The position numbers and the translations under genes are program-made. The notes beneath the pieces are model-generated. The model had not been told where the DNA came from and ran no database searches. It saw only the letters and a list, made by a program, of their open reading frames with translations. This document shows, one piece after another, positions 32,256 to 44,149 of a stretch of DNA of 64,000 bases (positions within the stretch are counted from its first letter, which is position 1; each line of letters begins with the position of its first letter). Location: positions 435,531,080-435,595,079 of the forward strand of contig CM068373.1 of the NCBI GenBank assembly GCA_034769895.1, given 5' to 3'. The stretch comes from Magicicada septendecula (Eukaryota > Arthropoda > Insecta > Hemiptera > Cicadidae).

Positions 32256-32292
32256 TTGACGTTTCGACACAACCATCTCCGTCATTTTCAGG
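32256..32292 (-). ncRNA. Degenerate hammerhead-like motif (minus strand)
   Basis: Reverse complement reads CTGAAAA, a 19-base arm (GAC...GTC), GAAA, palindrome ACGT and C. It departs from CUGANGA at one core base, and stem I is not convincing. It may mark the 3' end of another PLE fragment whose body would lie at about 32300-32580; protein homology there is not clear. Confidence 0.35.
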
Positions 32293-32584
32293 CGGATTCG
32301 CTCTTGTTGTCCCAGGATGGGATGACTTTTTTGTGCCTTTTGACAGCAGTCGAACGAGAAGATCACCCCCCCCCAGCCTGTTCTGTTGAGTGTTTAAGAA
32401 ATTTGGGAAGACGTACGCTAGTGCGAAGGGAAGAGACAGGAAGCAGGGCGCTGAGTGGAGGCGAGAATTGTGAACACAAGTGCGACGTACGGTGTCTGGG
32501 TATTGAGAAAACCCAATGCGTTGTTTATCGTCGAGGCATGGACTCATGGAACTCGGTGGCTGAGTTTGAGTTTCTTCTTCTTCT

Positions 32585-33000
32585 TTACCACTACAGCCCA
32601 TCGTGAGTTCTGGGTTCCAACACCAATCTTCTCCAGTCTCTCATATCCTCTCAGTGTAAGCCATCACATCCATTCTTGTTACATCTTCTAGCACATCAGC
32701 CAACCATCTTATCCTAACTCGGCCTCTCTTTCTGCTTTTATTGTCTACGTCCTCAGGATTTTCTTTGGCATACGCTTATCATCCATCCGCTCTAAGTAAC
32801 CTAGCTACTGAACTCGTTGAGCCTTTACGAATCTTACAATGTCCTCATCCTTCAATAGCTCATCTATCTCTTGGTTATTTCTTATTCTACATTCATCGTC
32901 TTTTTTAAACGGGCCATAAATACGTCTTACAATCTTTCTTTCAAACATTCTTTTCTTGTTCCTTTTTTGTTAAGGCCCGTGTCTCGCTCCCACAAGTAAC
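32585..33000 (-). pseudogene. Non-LTR retrotransposon ORF2 C-terminal remnant
   Basis: The minus strand translates, with frameshifts and stops, to [18 protein letters not shown], then [55 protein letters not shown] and a degraded end. This order (GSE-W/R-LTK, RKI-RRIYGP, DI---I---R--W-GH--RM) is typical of the region after the RT palm in RTE/Jockey-like non-LTR elements. Only this tail is present, and it is clearly dead. Confidence 0.75.
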
Positions 33001-33180
33001 AACCGGTTACTCATATATTTTTATTTTTGTGTTGCCATTAATTAGCTTGTTTTCCAATAGTCTACTGTTGGCATAATGTGCCCTATTTCCTATTTGTATC
33101 CTTTCATGTATCGCCTTGTTTATGAACCCTCCATTACCTATCATGTTACCCAAGTGTCTACCAAATGTTATTTTACTATT

Positions 33181-34753
33181 TAATTAATTTGATTAATTAA
33201 TTTAATTAAGTATTGAATTGAATTTTAATTGAGCTATAACTTTGATTCTAGTTACACGTTGGTGCGCCATATACAACTGTATATGCTGCTTATTTTATTC
33301 AGCATCAATTAATTAACATATTTTGATTAATGTGTAAACAATTGAGCGGTGTGTTTAAGTTTTAGCAATTAATTCTATCTTGTCTGTGCTTCTCTTAGCT
33401 AACAACATTCGTTATACGCCTCGCGTTGGCGTGTCATTTGCAACTTTACGATTTATATGCTATATGCTAATTGTGCATTAATTAACTAATCAATTGATTA
33501 ACTTTGATGGAGTAATCAGTCAAACTTTATCTCTTTTTTAAGGATATTATGTATATTTGAAGTCTAAATTAATTATGCAAATCATATTATTGAATTACCA
33601 AACTTTATCGTGTTCCACCTGTTGAGCGTGATTGACAACAACACGCATTATGCATACTATAAATGACAACAAGTGTAATAAAGTAATAAATACTAATTAC
33701 CTTTTATCGTGCTTCAGCTCTCCGCTGATAATCTATATATATTAGAGTTGATCTTGTACTTTGAATACATTGATTGAAAGATGTCGTGTAAGTATACTTA
33801 GTTGTGTCAGACAATTCGTATCAATTAGGGTAACCATGAATAATATGACTCGTACGCCCAAGGTTTACATTACGCACTAGATTTTATTCAAACTTTGTAT
33901 ATATTCATCATTAGTCAATTACATTAAATTAAAAAATCATTTATGTGATAATCAATAATACATTACAATTGTACGTTAGTTTTTTCTCTAATAATTCATT
34001 TCGTTATAGTACTTAGTTATAGACAATTAATTTATGATTTCTTTACATACTACAATTTTACTCTTACTCATGGATTCGTCTTTCTCTTATACTTTCGCAA
34101 TAACTATCGTTTAACTTTACTCTAACTTTTATTTAATTCTGACTCTTAATTATCTCAGAGGTGTTTATCTTTTTGAGCGGCAGGACAGTGGTGACTTACA
34201 CTAGTAATACACAAATAATTTACTTTTGGTATGTATCCGTACTAGACGGCGTGTCTACGGAGAACTCCTGTCTCCCTTGTTCCTTGGAATGGTTGATAAT
34301 CTGGCTGTCACCTCCATCGCTGGTTTGCTGGTCACTTTTCACTATCACAAGGTTCTCACTCCGGTGTCGATTCTCTTTTAAATCACACCCGTAAAAGTAA
34401 TTTGTCTGGCGTTCGTTTAATTGTACGGTCACTTAGTTCCGCATTGTTCAACTCGCGATTTATTAGTTCATGATTATGGCTTTACAACATTATTAATATT
34501 TGCCGCATGTTTGTAGCTTTTAGATTATCGTTATATCTTACACACTCACGAACTTTTCCATTACTTTATCTTAACGTAAGTGTCAGACGTAAAGAGTACT
34601 TTAGTTCGGTACATAGTCGAGATGTTTAGCTCATAGTTTTAGTTGTCTTTCGCGAATTCGCACTGTCAGTATTTGAGCGTATTTATACAACTCGTTATCG
34701 CATCAACTATTTATTCAAACTAACTAAGTCTCGTTCTTGAGTTCTATTTTGAT
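33181..34753. repeat. Probable LTR-derived DNA, part 1 (split by PLE-B)
   Basis: AT-rich and non-coding. It shares TATGTATCCG, within a wider ACTT-TGGTATGTATCCG context, with LTR-B (near 16802 and 34228). It also carries PBS-like units similar to those in the other LTRs (ACGTTGGTGCGCCATATACA near 33256, CGCGTTGGCGTGTCATTTGC near 33422). The sequence is interrupted at 34754 by PLE-B and continues at 38238. Boundaries were not determined, and the 77-residue frame at 34161 is not supported. Confidence 0.45.
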
Positions 34754-34764
34754 ATATACAACGA

Positions 34765-35437
34765 ACAATGTGGCCGTGCTCTGAAACATCGCATTTCTGA
34801 ACATAAGAAGGCGATTTTAACCAATACATCTAATACAGGTTTTGCAGATCATTGCTTACAACACAATCACTTCATAGACACAAAAAACATAACACTACTC
34901 CACAACATACAAAAAGGTAAAAAAATGGATTTGTTTGAAATTTTAGAAATTAAAAAAGCAATAAAAAATAACAAAAATTTAACCAATGAACAGACTGAAT
35001 TTTATGTATCCCCTTTATTAAAATCTGTTATTTAGTTTAGTTTATTTTATATTATTTTGAATGTTCATCATTATTTTAAATTATTGCATTCAGTTTATAT
35101 TTAGTTTAGTTAATTTTATAATTTGCATTCATGATTGTATTTAGTTTTTAAAGACACCTGACCTTCCCTTGTCTCATGCACACACTCTCCCCACCGTCGC
35201 CATCACAACACAGATGTTCCAGATACGCCCTAAACAGATGTCCACCACCTACACTCCACTAACGTCCTGTGTTCAGTAATTTCATTCACTCGCTCTTTGA
35301 CAATGGCTTAAGTTAGTCGAAACAGCTGTCAGAGTTAATTAAAAAATTTGTGAAACTTACCAAGTGTTTTTATATATTTTACAAAACCTTTGTATTAATA
35401 TGTTTCACCAAGTGCCCAACGAGTCATCAATTAATAT
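34765..35437 (+). repeat. PLE-B left pseudo-LTR
   Basis: Matches 37558-38230. It starts inside the GIY-YIG domain text (after the codons for IGQ), so it is a 5'-truncated tandem copy rather than a true LTR. It carries the hammerhead-like block at about 35293-35334. Confidence 0.9.
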
Positions 35438-36791
35438 CGTGAAAAGTGCAAGTAAAGCAATGCTCGTTACTTTCTACAGAAGATGTCTTTTAAAATTCCG
35501 GAAGTGCAACAACCATTTGTGGTTTAATAAACAGTGTTTAAAGAATAGTGTATTTCCAACGTACATGAAGATTAGTTGCCGCCATCAATCGTTTGAAGCA
35601 AAAACTGCTGTTCAACAGGCATACAAGAACTGGCTACAGTTGGAACTCAAGAAATGGTATTCTAGAAGAAATAATTTGTCTTTACACCAAAAACTAATAC
35701 ATTGTGAATTAACTTATAGATACAGTGCAGTCGAATTTGACCTTATTGATAATATGATCAGAGAACAAGTAAGTTATCATGCTCATAAACAATATTTAGT
35801 ACAAAAAACAAAATTACTAAAACTTATCACAACTAAGCTAAGTAGTAAGAGAGTAACTGCTATGTCATCACCAGTAAATAAATTTTATAACAGAGTGGAA
35901 AATTTCTCAAATACGAACTTTACTCAGAAAGAACTAAATCTGTTAAATAAAGGTTTGAAATATTGTCCAAACATACGGTACAAAAGAGACATGGAAATGT
36001 TATGTATAAATACAGAAATAGCACTTAGTAATTTAGATAACCCAGATATAAGAAATAATGAATTAGTTTCCTGTGCAAACATTATATCAAAAAGTAATAA
36101 GAATAAGTACAGTCTAAAAGATTCAGATAAGTACATAGTTAACAGTTTAAAACAAAAAATTAATTCAAATAGTTTAGTGGTTTGCAAAGCTGATAAAGGC
36201 AATACGATTACAATAATAAATAGGAGCGAATATATTGAAAAGACAGAACTTCTCTTCAGGAATGACAATTTCAAGATATTAAATGATCCCACTAATAAGT
36301 TTCAAAAACAAATAAAATCACTTATTAAAAATTGCCCTAATATATTTTCAGACACAAAAAGTTTCATGCTAACTATGATGAACCCAAAAGCTCCTGTTTT
36401 GTATAGTTTACCAAAAATACATAAACCTAATTGTCCCATGCGCCCAGTTGTTTCATATGTAACTGCACCTGCATATAAAGTCTGTAAAAAACTTAATGAA
36501 TTATTGCCAAAATATATTAACTTTAACCCAAAGTATGCTATTAAAAACACTTTACAATTAGTTAATAATATAAAAAATGTACATTTACCACTGAATGCAA
36601 AATTAGTTTCATTTGATGTTAAGAATTTATTTCCGTCTATACCTGTAGATGTTCTGTTGTCTATCTGTTCCTCACATATACAAAATACTTTAACCTTAAA
36701 TAGTGATCAGAAAAAAGAATTATTCTCGGCCTTAGATATTTGCATAGGACAAAATTATTTTCAGTTTAATAATAAATCTATAAACAACTAA
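35364..36791 (+). pseudogene. PLE-B polyprotein, N-terminal and RT part
   Basis: 475 residues. The N-terminal 200 are a lysine-rich helical region. The RT fingers and palm then follow: VVCKADKGNTITIINRSEY (about 270-290), LPKIHKPNCPMRPVVSYVTA (about 350-370) and LVSFDVKNLFPSIPVDVLL (about 410-430), which carries the first catalytic Asp. These motifs are typical of PLE RT. The frame ends in SINN at a one-base loss in an A run, just before the LPMGSPLSP motif. The start lies in the pseudo-LTR; the internal ATG at codon 13 is equally possible. Confidence 0.9.
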
Positions 36792-36802
36792 ATGGCTTAC
36801 CT

Positions 36803-37123
36803 ATGGGATCTCCTTTATCACCTTTATTAAGTGAAATCTTTTTGACATTTTTGGAAGAAAACATTTTTACATCCGATAACCCCAACATAAAATATGTTTT
36901 TCATTGGGCAAGGTATGTTGATGATATATTTTGTATCTGGACGGGAACAGATAGACAGCTCCACATGTTCTTAGATTATATTAATTCCTTTTATAGTAGT
37001 GTGCAATTTACACTTGAAACAGAAAATATGAAAAGTTTAAATTTTTTGGATCTTACCATTACTAGATCACAAAATAATCTTAGTTTCCAGATATATAGAA
37101 AACCTACTTTTACAGATACATAA
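36803..37123 (+). pseudogene. PLE-B polyprotein, RT catalytic part
   Basis: 106 residues continuing the RT in another frame: MGSPLSPLLSEIFLTFLEE, then RYVDDIFCIW with the catalytic YVDD, LNFLDLTITR and FQIYRKPTFTDT. All are standard PLE RT motifs in the right order and spacing. The frame is lost after TFTDT. A degraded linker lies between here and 37433, including an (A)10 run near 37292. Confidence 0.92.
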
Positions 37124-37432
37124 ACAATCACTAACATCATGGCACATAAAATTAAGCAGTTTTCATGCAATGGTTAATCGTCTCCTTATAGTTCCTTTAT
37201 CCAAAGAAAATTTCAATAAAGAGGTAGACATTATAAAAGCCATAGCACAAAATAACGGTTATGATGAAAGAATAATTAATTCTTTAATTTAAAAAAAAAA
37301 CAGAAGAAAATTACTTTAAAAGAATTTTATTCCATAGAGCCAGATCAGGGTAACAAAAAATTTCACTTAACAAATTACATTCCGTGTATAACAGATAAGA
37401 TTAATAATAGGTTAAAAAACCATGGTCTTAAC

Positions 37433-37828
37433 ATGGTATCAGTAAACAAACGTAATCTTTTTTCACTACTAGTCAATAATAAAGAAAAATCTAACACACT
37501 GGAGAAAAATGGAGTTTATGAAATACACTGTGCAGAATGCGATGCTATTTATATCGGACAATGTGGCCGTGCTCTGAAACATCGCATTTCTGAACATAAG
37601 AAGGCGATTTTAACCAATACATCTAATACAGGTTTTGCAGATCATTGCTTACAACACAATCACTTCATAGACACAAAAAACATAACACTACTCCACAACA
37701 TACAAAAAGGTAAAAAAATGGATTTGTTTGAAATTTTAGAAATTAAAAAAGCAATAAAAAATAACAAAAATTTAACCAATGAACAGACTGAATTTTATGT
37801 ATCCCCTTTATTAAAATCTGTTATTTAG
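37433..37828 (+). pseudogene. PLE-B GIY-YIG endonuclease domain
   Basis: 131 residues. The GIY-YIG core is GVYEIHCAECDAIYIGQCGR with ALKHRISEHKKA (conserved Arg and His), then FADHCLQHNH and a C-terminal LFEILEIKKAI helix with the expected glutamate. It is complete for this family and ends at a TAG in the right pseudo-LTR. The upstream linker (KKFHLTNYIP) is in the same frame. In PLEs this nuclease makes the nick that primes reverse transcription. Confidence 0.92.
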
Positions 37829-38230
37829 TTTAGTTTATTTTATATTATTTTGAATGTTCATCATTATTTTAAATTATTGCATTCAGTTTATATTTAGTTT
37901 AGTTAATTTTATAATTTGCATTCATGATTGTATTTAGTTTTTAAAGACACCTGACCTTCCCTTGTCTCATGCACACACTCTCCCCACCGTCGCCATCACA
38001 ACACAGATGTTCCAGATATGCCCTAAACAGATGTCCACCACCTACACTCCACTAACGTCCTGTGTTCAGTAATTTCATTCACTCGCTCTTTGACAATGGC
38101 TTAAGTTAGTCGAAACAGCTGTCAGAGTTAATTAAACAATTTGTGAAACTTACCAAGTGTTTTTATATATTTTACAAAACCTTTGTATTAATATGTTTCA
38201 CCAAGTGCCCAACGAGTCATCAATTAATAT
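37558..38230 (+). repeat. PLE-B right pseudo-LTR
   Basis: Matches 34765-35437. It spans the end of the GIY-YIG frame, the 3' untranslated region with a hammerhead-like motif, and the start of the next ORF copy, which is cut at 38230. Confidence 0.9.
38086..38127 (+). ncRNA. Hammerhead-like motif in PLE-B pseudo-LTR
   Basis: Stem I CTCT/AGAG (38086-38089 with 38124-38127), core TTGACAA in place of CUGANGA, stem II GGCT/AGTC, GAAA at 38112-38115, palindromic stem III ACAGCTGT and C. Two core positions differ from consensus, so activity is doubtful. The same block recurs at about 35293-35334. Confidence 0.5.
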
Positions 38231-38237
38231 ACAACGA

Positions 38238-39528
38238 CATTCTCTCCGCACTTCCCGACTCGTCAGTATATTAACCAATCACAAAGTCTGATTAAGAATA
38301 ACTTAATTCACGATTGAGATTAACTCCACGACCGAAACTTCAAATTGTTCTAAGACTGATAATAAGTCTTCTGATTACGTACTGGTAACTCGCATTGACT
38401 CCCGACACTTATAATACTTTGACGAAACAAGATATTACTAAGACTCCAAAGAAATTGTCGCGATGCCGAGCGGGTTTTTAACTCACTAAGACAAACTGAG
38501 GGCTTAAACTGATATTCGCTCAAGTTTGTCATTTGGTTTTGTGTCCCTTACTCCTACTCTTTGTTCTTCTCTAGATTCTGTCTTTTCCCACCTATTTCGT
38601 TCTTACTGGGTCTCGTTCTTGAGTTCTCCCGAAGTCTCCACCCTGAGTTGCTCTCCGGGCGACCCAACTTCGTCCTTATTCGTTCTTGACTCTTGTTCCT
38701 ATGGTAACGTCTTTTTCGAGAACCGCCTTTACCAAACTCTTGTTTCTGATTGGTTGACGTATATCCCTTCATCTCTTTCGGTTCTAGTCCACCCTATCTT
38801 TAAGACGATAGACCGGATTTCATGCTTGTCAATCATCCACTTGTTCTAGTGTATCCCCTTTTTGCTCGTTTCCTGATAATCGTTAACTAGCCATGCATGT
38901 GTTCCATAGTCTAAGTGTAACGAATCGTAGTATTGTTTTCTAGTTTCTCCGACTCTCTTTCTCACACTTTCGGTGGTCCTGTTCCTGGTACGGCACATCT
39001 GTTGCACACCCTGCTAGCTTGGTCCGCAAACATGCCTCCTGCTGCTTCATCCTGTCTTGTTCTATTCATGTAATGTCCGTACGAGTCCTTGGCTTTGTCA
39101 GTGATGTACACCCTAGTCTTGTTGCAAAGCTCCCACGTGTGTCCAGACAATATTAGCGTCGCGTTCATCTCCGCTTTCTCGGTAATTCGTCTTTGTAAGG
39201 GTTTTTCTTTTGTTTTTCTGGTACTGTAGTGCGTTCCCACGTACGTCCTTACGCTTGGACATCTGTTATTACTGAGGTATTGTCTCTCCAAGTTGAGCGC
39301 CTTCCTGTCGCCAACTGGTCGCTCCAGTTGTTGTTTGAATGGCAACTGATACAATGCCAGCATATTTCATTTGAGACAGCAGCCAGTTGCCGCCGCTCCC
39401 TTCATTGCAACACTCAAAACAAATTTCTTAACAACAATTACGCAATATGTCTAAACTTATTAACTGCATCAAATCAGTTATCCTCTATGCATAAGTTATA
39501 TAGATTTATCCTCCTTTCTGATACAAAA
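38238..39528. repeat. Probable LTR-derived DNA, part 2
   Basis: Continuation of 33181-34753 after PLE-B. GC-richer and pyrimidine-rich like the second half of the other long LTRs (for example CTCGTTCTTGAGTTCTCCC near 38613 and CCTATGGTAACG near 38698). No coding sequence is supported. Confidence 0.4.
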
Positions 39529-39698
39529 AAATTAATATGCATTTAGTTTTGCTGATATTGACTGTTCAGTACCACTCCCATTCCTATATAACAACAGAAT
39601 TTTTGATTCAGCTCCTTGTATACCACAACTAGGGCCGCCCAGAGACTTTTGGTGGCCCGGGGCAAAGTTTGGATTTGTGGCCCTCTCCTTTACAATAA

Positions 39699-39700
<2 letters not shown>
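39529..39700. other. Unassigned, with a possible DNA-transposon terminus
   Basis: GGGCCGCCCAGAGACTTTTG and GGTGGCCCGGGGCAAAG at 39630-39667 resemble termini of hAT-type elements, but I found no matching inverted copy. Confidence 0.25.

Positions 39701-39746
<46 letters not shown>
39701..39746. repeat. (TA)n microsatellite at PLE-C 5' junction
   Basis: Twenty-three AT units. The PLE-C coding frame starts directly after it. Confidence 0.95.
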
Positions 39747-39748
<2 letters not shown>

Positions 39749-40240
39749 ATATGGCATATGGATAAGATATGTAGACGATGGACTATATGTATCAAATAAC
39801 AAAAACACAAATGCAGAGAACATACTGAAACAAATCAATAACATACATCCTAAAATACAATTCACAGAAGAAAAAGAAAAACATAAAAAAATAAACTATT
39901 TAGACATAACCATCACAAGATACAACAACTACATACAATATGCAATATATAGAAAACCAACTTCCACTAACATCATTATACCTAACCATTCTGACCACCC
40001 ACCACAACATAAAATGGCAGCATTCTATTCACTATTTAACAGAATGTACAAAATTCCCCTAAACAAACAAGAAACTGACAAAGAAAGAAATATAATATAC
40101 CAAATAGTTTATGAAAATGGATACAATAAAAATACTGTGAACAAAATAGAAAATAAAATGAAATATAAAATAAAAACTGAACAATTAAGAATCAATCAAA
40201 ATGAACAACACATAAATAATAACAACAACAATAAATAACA
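39747..40240 (+). pseudogene. PLE-C: RT palm to linker, 5'-truncated
   Basis: Translation from 39747 gives GYGIWIRYVDDGLYVSNN (catalytic YVDD), then INYLDITITRYNNYIQYAIY, RKPTSTNIIIPNHSDHP and a K/N-rich linker that ends in stops at about 40236. These are PLE RT motifs E onward; everything before the palm is missing. The truncation point falls at the TA microsatellite, which suggests incomplete reverse transcription or microsatellite-mediated joining. Confidence 0.87.
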
Positions 40241-40269
40241 ACAACACATTCACATACATAAATAATAAA

Positions 40270-40902
40270 ATGACAAAACTAACAAAACTATTTAAAAAAA
40301 ACACAGATATAAAAATAGCATACAAAACTAATAAAAATAAATTACAAATTCTAAATAGCTCACACAACAAAGATAATACAACAACTAACGGTATATACAA
40401 AATTGAATGCCAAGATTGCAATAAATATTACATAGGACAAACAAAAAAACAGCTGAAAAAACGTTATTTTGAACACCTAAATGCATGCAAAAAACCAGAA
40501 ATATATAAATCCAATTTAGCCACACATGCAATAAACACAGGACACGAATTCCCAAACATAACCAACGTATCACTAATAAAACATATACCACACAAAGGCA
40601 CCATAATGAACATTTGGGAAAATTTACAAATATACAAACATAAAACACAAAACAAACTAATACCAGAACAAATACAAATCAATACAAAACATGACACAAT
40701 ATTCAAAGCACTGAACATCGAAAATACACAAAATACAAAAACATATACCACAACCACACACAATAATACAACTTTAAAAGACCAAAGACCAACAAACTAC
40801 CTTAATAACATCCAGCAGCCAACACACAAATACTTCACCAGAAACAAGATGGCGAAGGATGAAGATGAGAGAACAGGAACTCTCGAAACATGTTCCAAAT
40901 AA
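40270..40902 (+). CDS. PLE-C GIY-YIG endonuclease domain
   Basis: 210 residues. GIYKIECQDCNKYYIGQTKK with QLKKRYFEHLNAC forms the GIY-YIG core, followed by NLATHAINTGHEF and a helix IWENLQIYKHK with the conserved Glu. The frame is intact to a C-terminal charged tail, though upstream RT is truncated. The phase matches the preceding RT fragment apart from a short stop-containing gap, so it was one polyprotein. The last 45 bases overlap a hammerhead-like motif. Confidence 0.88.
   Translation: MTKLTKLFKKNTDIKIAYKTNKNKLQILNSSHNKDNTTTNGIYKIECQDCNKYYIGQTKKQLKKRYFEHLNACKKPEIYKSNLATHAINTGHEFPNITNVSLIKHIPHKGTIMNIWENLQIYKHKTQNKLIPEQIQINTKHDTIFKALNIENTQNTKTYTTTTHNNTTLKDQRPTNYLNNIQQPTHKYFTRNKMAKDEDERTGTLETCSK
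40857..40896 (+). ncRNA. Degenerate hammerhead-like motif at PLE-C 3' end
   Basis: AAGATGA at 40862-40868 in place of CUGAUGA, stem II GAGA/TCTC (40869-40872 with 40881-40884), GAAA at 40885-40888, palindrome ACATGT and possible stem I GGA/TCC. Two core changes; it overlaps coding sequence. Confidence 0.4.
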
Positions 40903-41366
40903 GGAAAAGAACATCTTGAGGTAATATAATTATAAATTTTAAATACTATATATATTTTTTTTTTCACTTTTTTGACCGCATAGGACCACTTTAGTCAGTC
41001 CATTATCCAAGTCTCTTCAAAGGGACTGTTCGGGCCTTGCAGTCCTCCCAGTATTGACTATCAAGGGGTCTATTTATTAAACCTTTACTTAGTTTTGACT
41101 ACTGGAATAATGAAGCTTGCTGTTTTAGGATAAATTTAAAAACATGATAAAAGTTTCAAAACAAATTTTAATACCACAAATACAGTATTTAAAAGAAGAA
41201 ACTGTTTCAAACCAAAACAATAATGTTTAAATTGTAATTTGATAGTTCTTTGAAGTGAATAATAACGGCCTAACTCAATAGCGCTGCTCTTTAAAACACT
41301 TATCTGTTATAATACGTTAAACATTTTATATTTCGTTATAAAACTGAATTTAAAAGCAAGAAAAGT

Positions 41367-41370
<4 letters not shown>

Positions 41371-41459
<89 letters not shown>
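41371..41459. repeat. (CA)n microsatellite
   Basis: About 44 CA units just 3' of the hAT-like gene. Confidence 0.97.
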
Positions 41460-41461
<2 letters not shown>

Positions 41462-41505
41462 AAGGTTGCACATGCCAGTAAATTAAACAATCTTTTTCCT
41501 AGCCT

Positions 41506-44140
41506 TCATTGCAGCAAGGTCATTTTGATTACTTTTTCAAAAGACAGTCTGTCTGCGAGTTCATGCTCGATACTTAACAACATTAGGTGATTAAGTCTGT
41601 CTTCTGTTGTGGTTGACCGCAAGCGGTTTTTGATCAATGAGAGCTTACTAAATTCTCTCTCACCAGATGCTACAGTCACTGAGGCCACTATGAGAAGACG
41701 AAGAGCCGTGCAAATTTGAGGAAATACAGACTCTAATCCTTTTTTGTATATCAAGTTTATAAGTTCTAGTGCTGATGAAATATGACCACTTACACAAAAC
41801 TTTTACTCTTCGCGAATTTTGTAAAAAAAAGAAAATTCAACATTCAGGTCATCTTTTTGTAAGTCTGAAGGATAAGCAGTCGACAGTTCTTCAGCTTGTT
41901 CTTGTATTTGTTTTTCACTGAAAACATAATATGTTGATGTTGTGGGATGATCATCTTCTGCTGTACTTGCACAGTGGTCTTGTTCTTCATTAAATGGTGG
42001 AGTTAATATTGGTGAAAACAATCTTGAACAGTGTGACATTCTTTCAGTCAAGTCACTTAGTTGGACCAAAAGAATATCAAGGGCTGGGTTGCGAACTTGC
42101 ACTTGAAGTCTCTCTTCAGGTGACTTAAAAACGTACTTTTCAACTTCAACACCTGTTTCATCATGAAATCTTTTTTTCTATCGGAACCTGGTCACTTTTA
42201 GCTGGTGATCAATTTTAAGTTCCACATCTACATTTTTTGATTCTTCAAGAAGTTGAACCCATGAATCTCTTATCAACTGAATATCAACTATGAGCCCTCT
42301 TATGTGTTAAGTGTTTAGTTGCTTCAGGAAGGCAAAGTTTGGAACTTTGTAAAATCTTATTTCTAATGTCGATACACTTGAGCAGTTTGTACCAGACTGT
42401 GGTAAAAATTACAAATTCGTAAGAATTCATCCACTCAATTAAGCCATTAACATCAGCTTGGTCTTCAGCTGGTAGTTTAAGATCTTCCAATCCATTAAGT
42501 GCCGACAATACATTATTATAGTTCTTTGCTAGAGGGCTAATTGATTCTATTCTTGCACTCCATCTTGTTTTTGAAGTAGAATGAAGAGATATGCCAGCTT
42601 TGTTTTGAAGAATTTTCCATCTTGCAGGGCTTGCTGAAAATATGTTATACAGCTTTTCAACATTTCCAAAGTAGGATCGAATCTCAATGCTAGTTTCCAT
42701 TGCATGAGTCCCACACAAATTTAAGGTGTGAGCACAACAAGGTGTGAAATATGCTTGTGGATTTTCTTCCAAAATTCTCGTTTTAACGCCTTTAAACTTG
42801 CCAGACATATTAGAGGTATTGTCATAGCCTTGACCTCTACATAAAGACAAATCCAACTGAAAGTCGTTTAAGACACTTTTGACTTGATCTGTTATTGCTG
42901 CTCCTGTTTTCTTTTCAAAGGCATTCATTTTAATAAATCTTTCCACTCTCCATCTTGACACAGAACATATCGAATGATTAGCTGTTCTTCGTGAGACACA
43001 TCTGGTGTCCCATCTACGATTATGCTATAGTAGTGAGCTGATCTTATTTCCTCAAGTATTGAATTTACAACTTCATCAGCACACACTTTTAAGAATTCAT
43101 TTTGACTTCGCCAAGAAAGATAGTGAGCCTGAAGTCTTTTACCTGATTCTCTGCTATTACTAATATTTTCTAGGTGCTGACCAACTTCAACATTGTATCT
43201 TCTCACTAACTGGAGGGTTGCTAGGAAAAGACCACTGTCATAATAGTCGATTGTGGAACGGGTTCCTCTTAATGGCAAATTTCTTTTCGCTAAAAAAAGA
43301 ACAACATCAACTACAGCTTTCAAAATTTTCCTCCATTTTCCTCTTTCTGCTTCATGTTTTGTTGTAATGCTGCATCGATGCCTCCCATGTCTTGTAGTGA
43401 AACACAAAGGTCTTTCCATTTAATGTAGCTTCTCAAGTGACAAACATTACCTTCATGGCTTTTAACTTTTTCATACAGTTTTTCCATTTGTCATTAACTC
43501 CACCTTGACATAACTGTGATTTTAACATTTGAACTTGATCGTCACTATCGTCACATTTCAAAAGTGTACATGGAAAACAAAAAAGGAAAGCTGCTTCTTC
43601 GCTCCAAACAAGCTAATCCCTTTTTACACTCTCGCCATTAGTCTGGTGTTTAAAAAAAATTCCTTGAGGAAATGGCCTGCCTGACATATCTCGCGGCAAG
43701 CTCTCAGGAATAGGAGGTGGTCCTTTTAAAACAATCAACTCCCTCTGTTTTGTATCTAGAATTTTCCATTTTGCAGGATCATTAGATATAAAGTTCTTAA
43801 AGCCTTCATGAGTTCCTTCACATAAATCATTATTGACACGATGTACACTAGTGCTTTCGAAGTCATTATTAGAAGATTTTTGTGGAAACACTGACACAAC
43901 CTCAGCGATTTTATCGTTTACGTTATTGTCATAGTTTGTACGACTATCTTTGTTAGAAACTTTTTTTACTGGATTTCCTCCCTCACTAGTCAATGTACAG
44001 TTTGAGTTGCTTGAAGACTCGGGTTGGCCGGAATTCCCTTTTAAGAAACTATGAAGGGTGCGTTTTCCTCTTTCCTCATGCATTAACTTTTCTCTTTTTT
44101 CTTTTCTTCTTGCCGCACCAGATTGAAATGATCGTTTCAT
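41506..44140 (-). pseudogene. hAT-type transposase, ZMYM1-like (TTF zinc finger, DUF4371, hAT dimerisation)
   Basis: Five collinear fragments in shifting frames. 43613-44140: basic N-terminus and GRPFPQGIFFKHQTNGESVK, the TTF-type finger region. 42925-43419: DUF4371-like RNase H start with IIVDGTPDVSHEEQLIIRYV (first acidic residue). 42284-42961: CRGQGYDNTSNMSGKFKGV (second Asp) and FTPCCAHTLNLCG. 41803-42102: linker. 41506-41754: C-terminal hAT dimerisation, VASGEREFSKLSLIKNRLRS and LSIEHELA, ending near the stop. Such proteins are hAT transposases or their domesticated relatives. At least three frame changes or stops make this copy dead as sequenced. Splicing could explain some gaps but no convincing intron was seen. 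Terminal inverted repeats were not identified. Confidence 0.87.
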
Positions 44141-44149
44141 TTTTAACTT

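Larger units (their letters stand above)
34765..38230 (+). mobile_element. PLE-B: young Penelope-like element with pseudo-LTRs
   Basis: A 673-bp direct repeat (34765-35437 and 37558-38230) brackets the element, differing at two positions seen. The repeat contains the end of the GIY-YIG coding region, the 3' untranslated DNA and the start of the long frame. This is the PLE pseudo-LTR arrangement, produced when a partial copy lies in tandem. ATATACAACGA at 34754-34764 recurs at 38227-38237 and is the likely target duplication (7-11 bases; the first ATAT is ambiguous). The coding region is RT followed by GIY-YIG. Confidence 0.92.

Noticed and set aside
32158-32601. 147-residue minus-strand ORF as a host gene
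   Set aside because: It contains a TG microsatellite at its end and a hammerhead-like motif, and has no recognisable domain; more likely retroelement debris.
39629-39670. Left terminal inverted repeat of the hAT element at 41506-44140
   Set aside because: The sequence looks like a hAT end, but I found no inverted partner right of 44140, and PLE-C lies between it and the gene.
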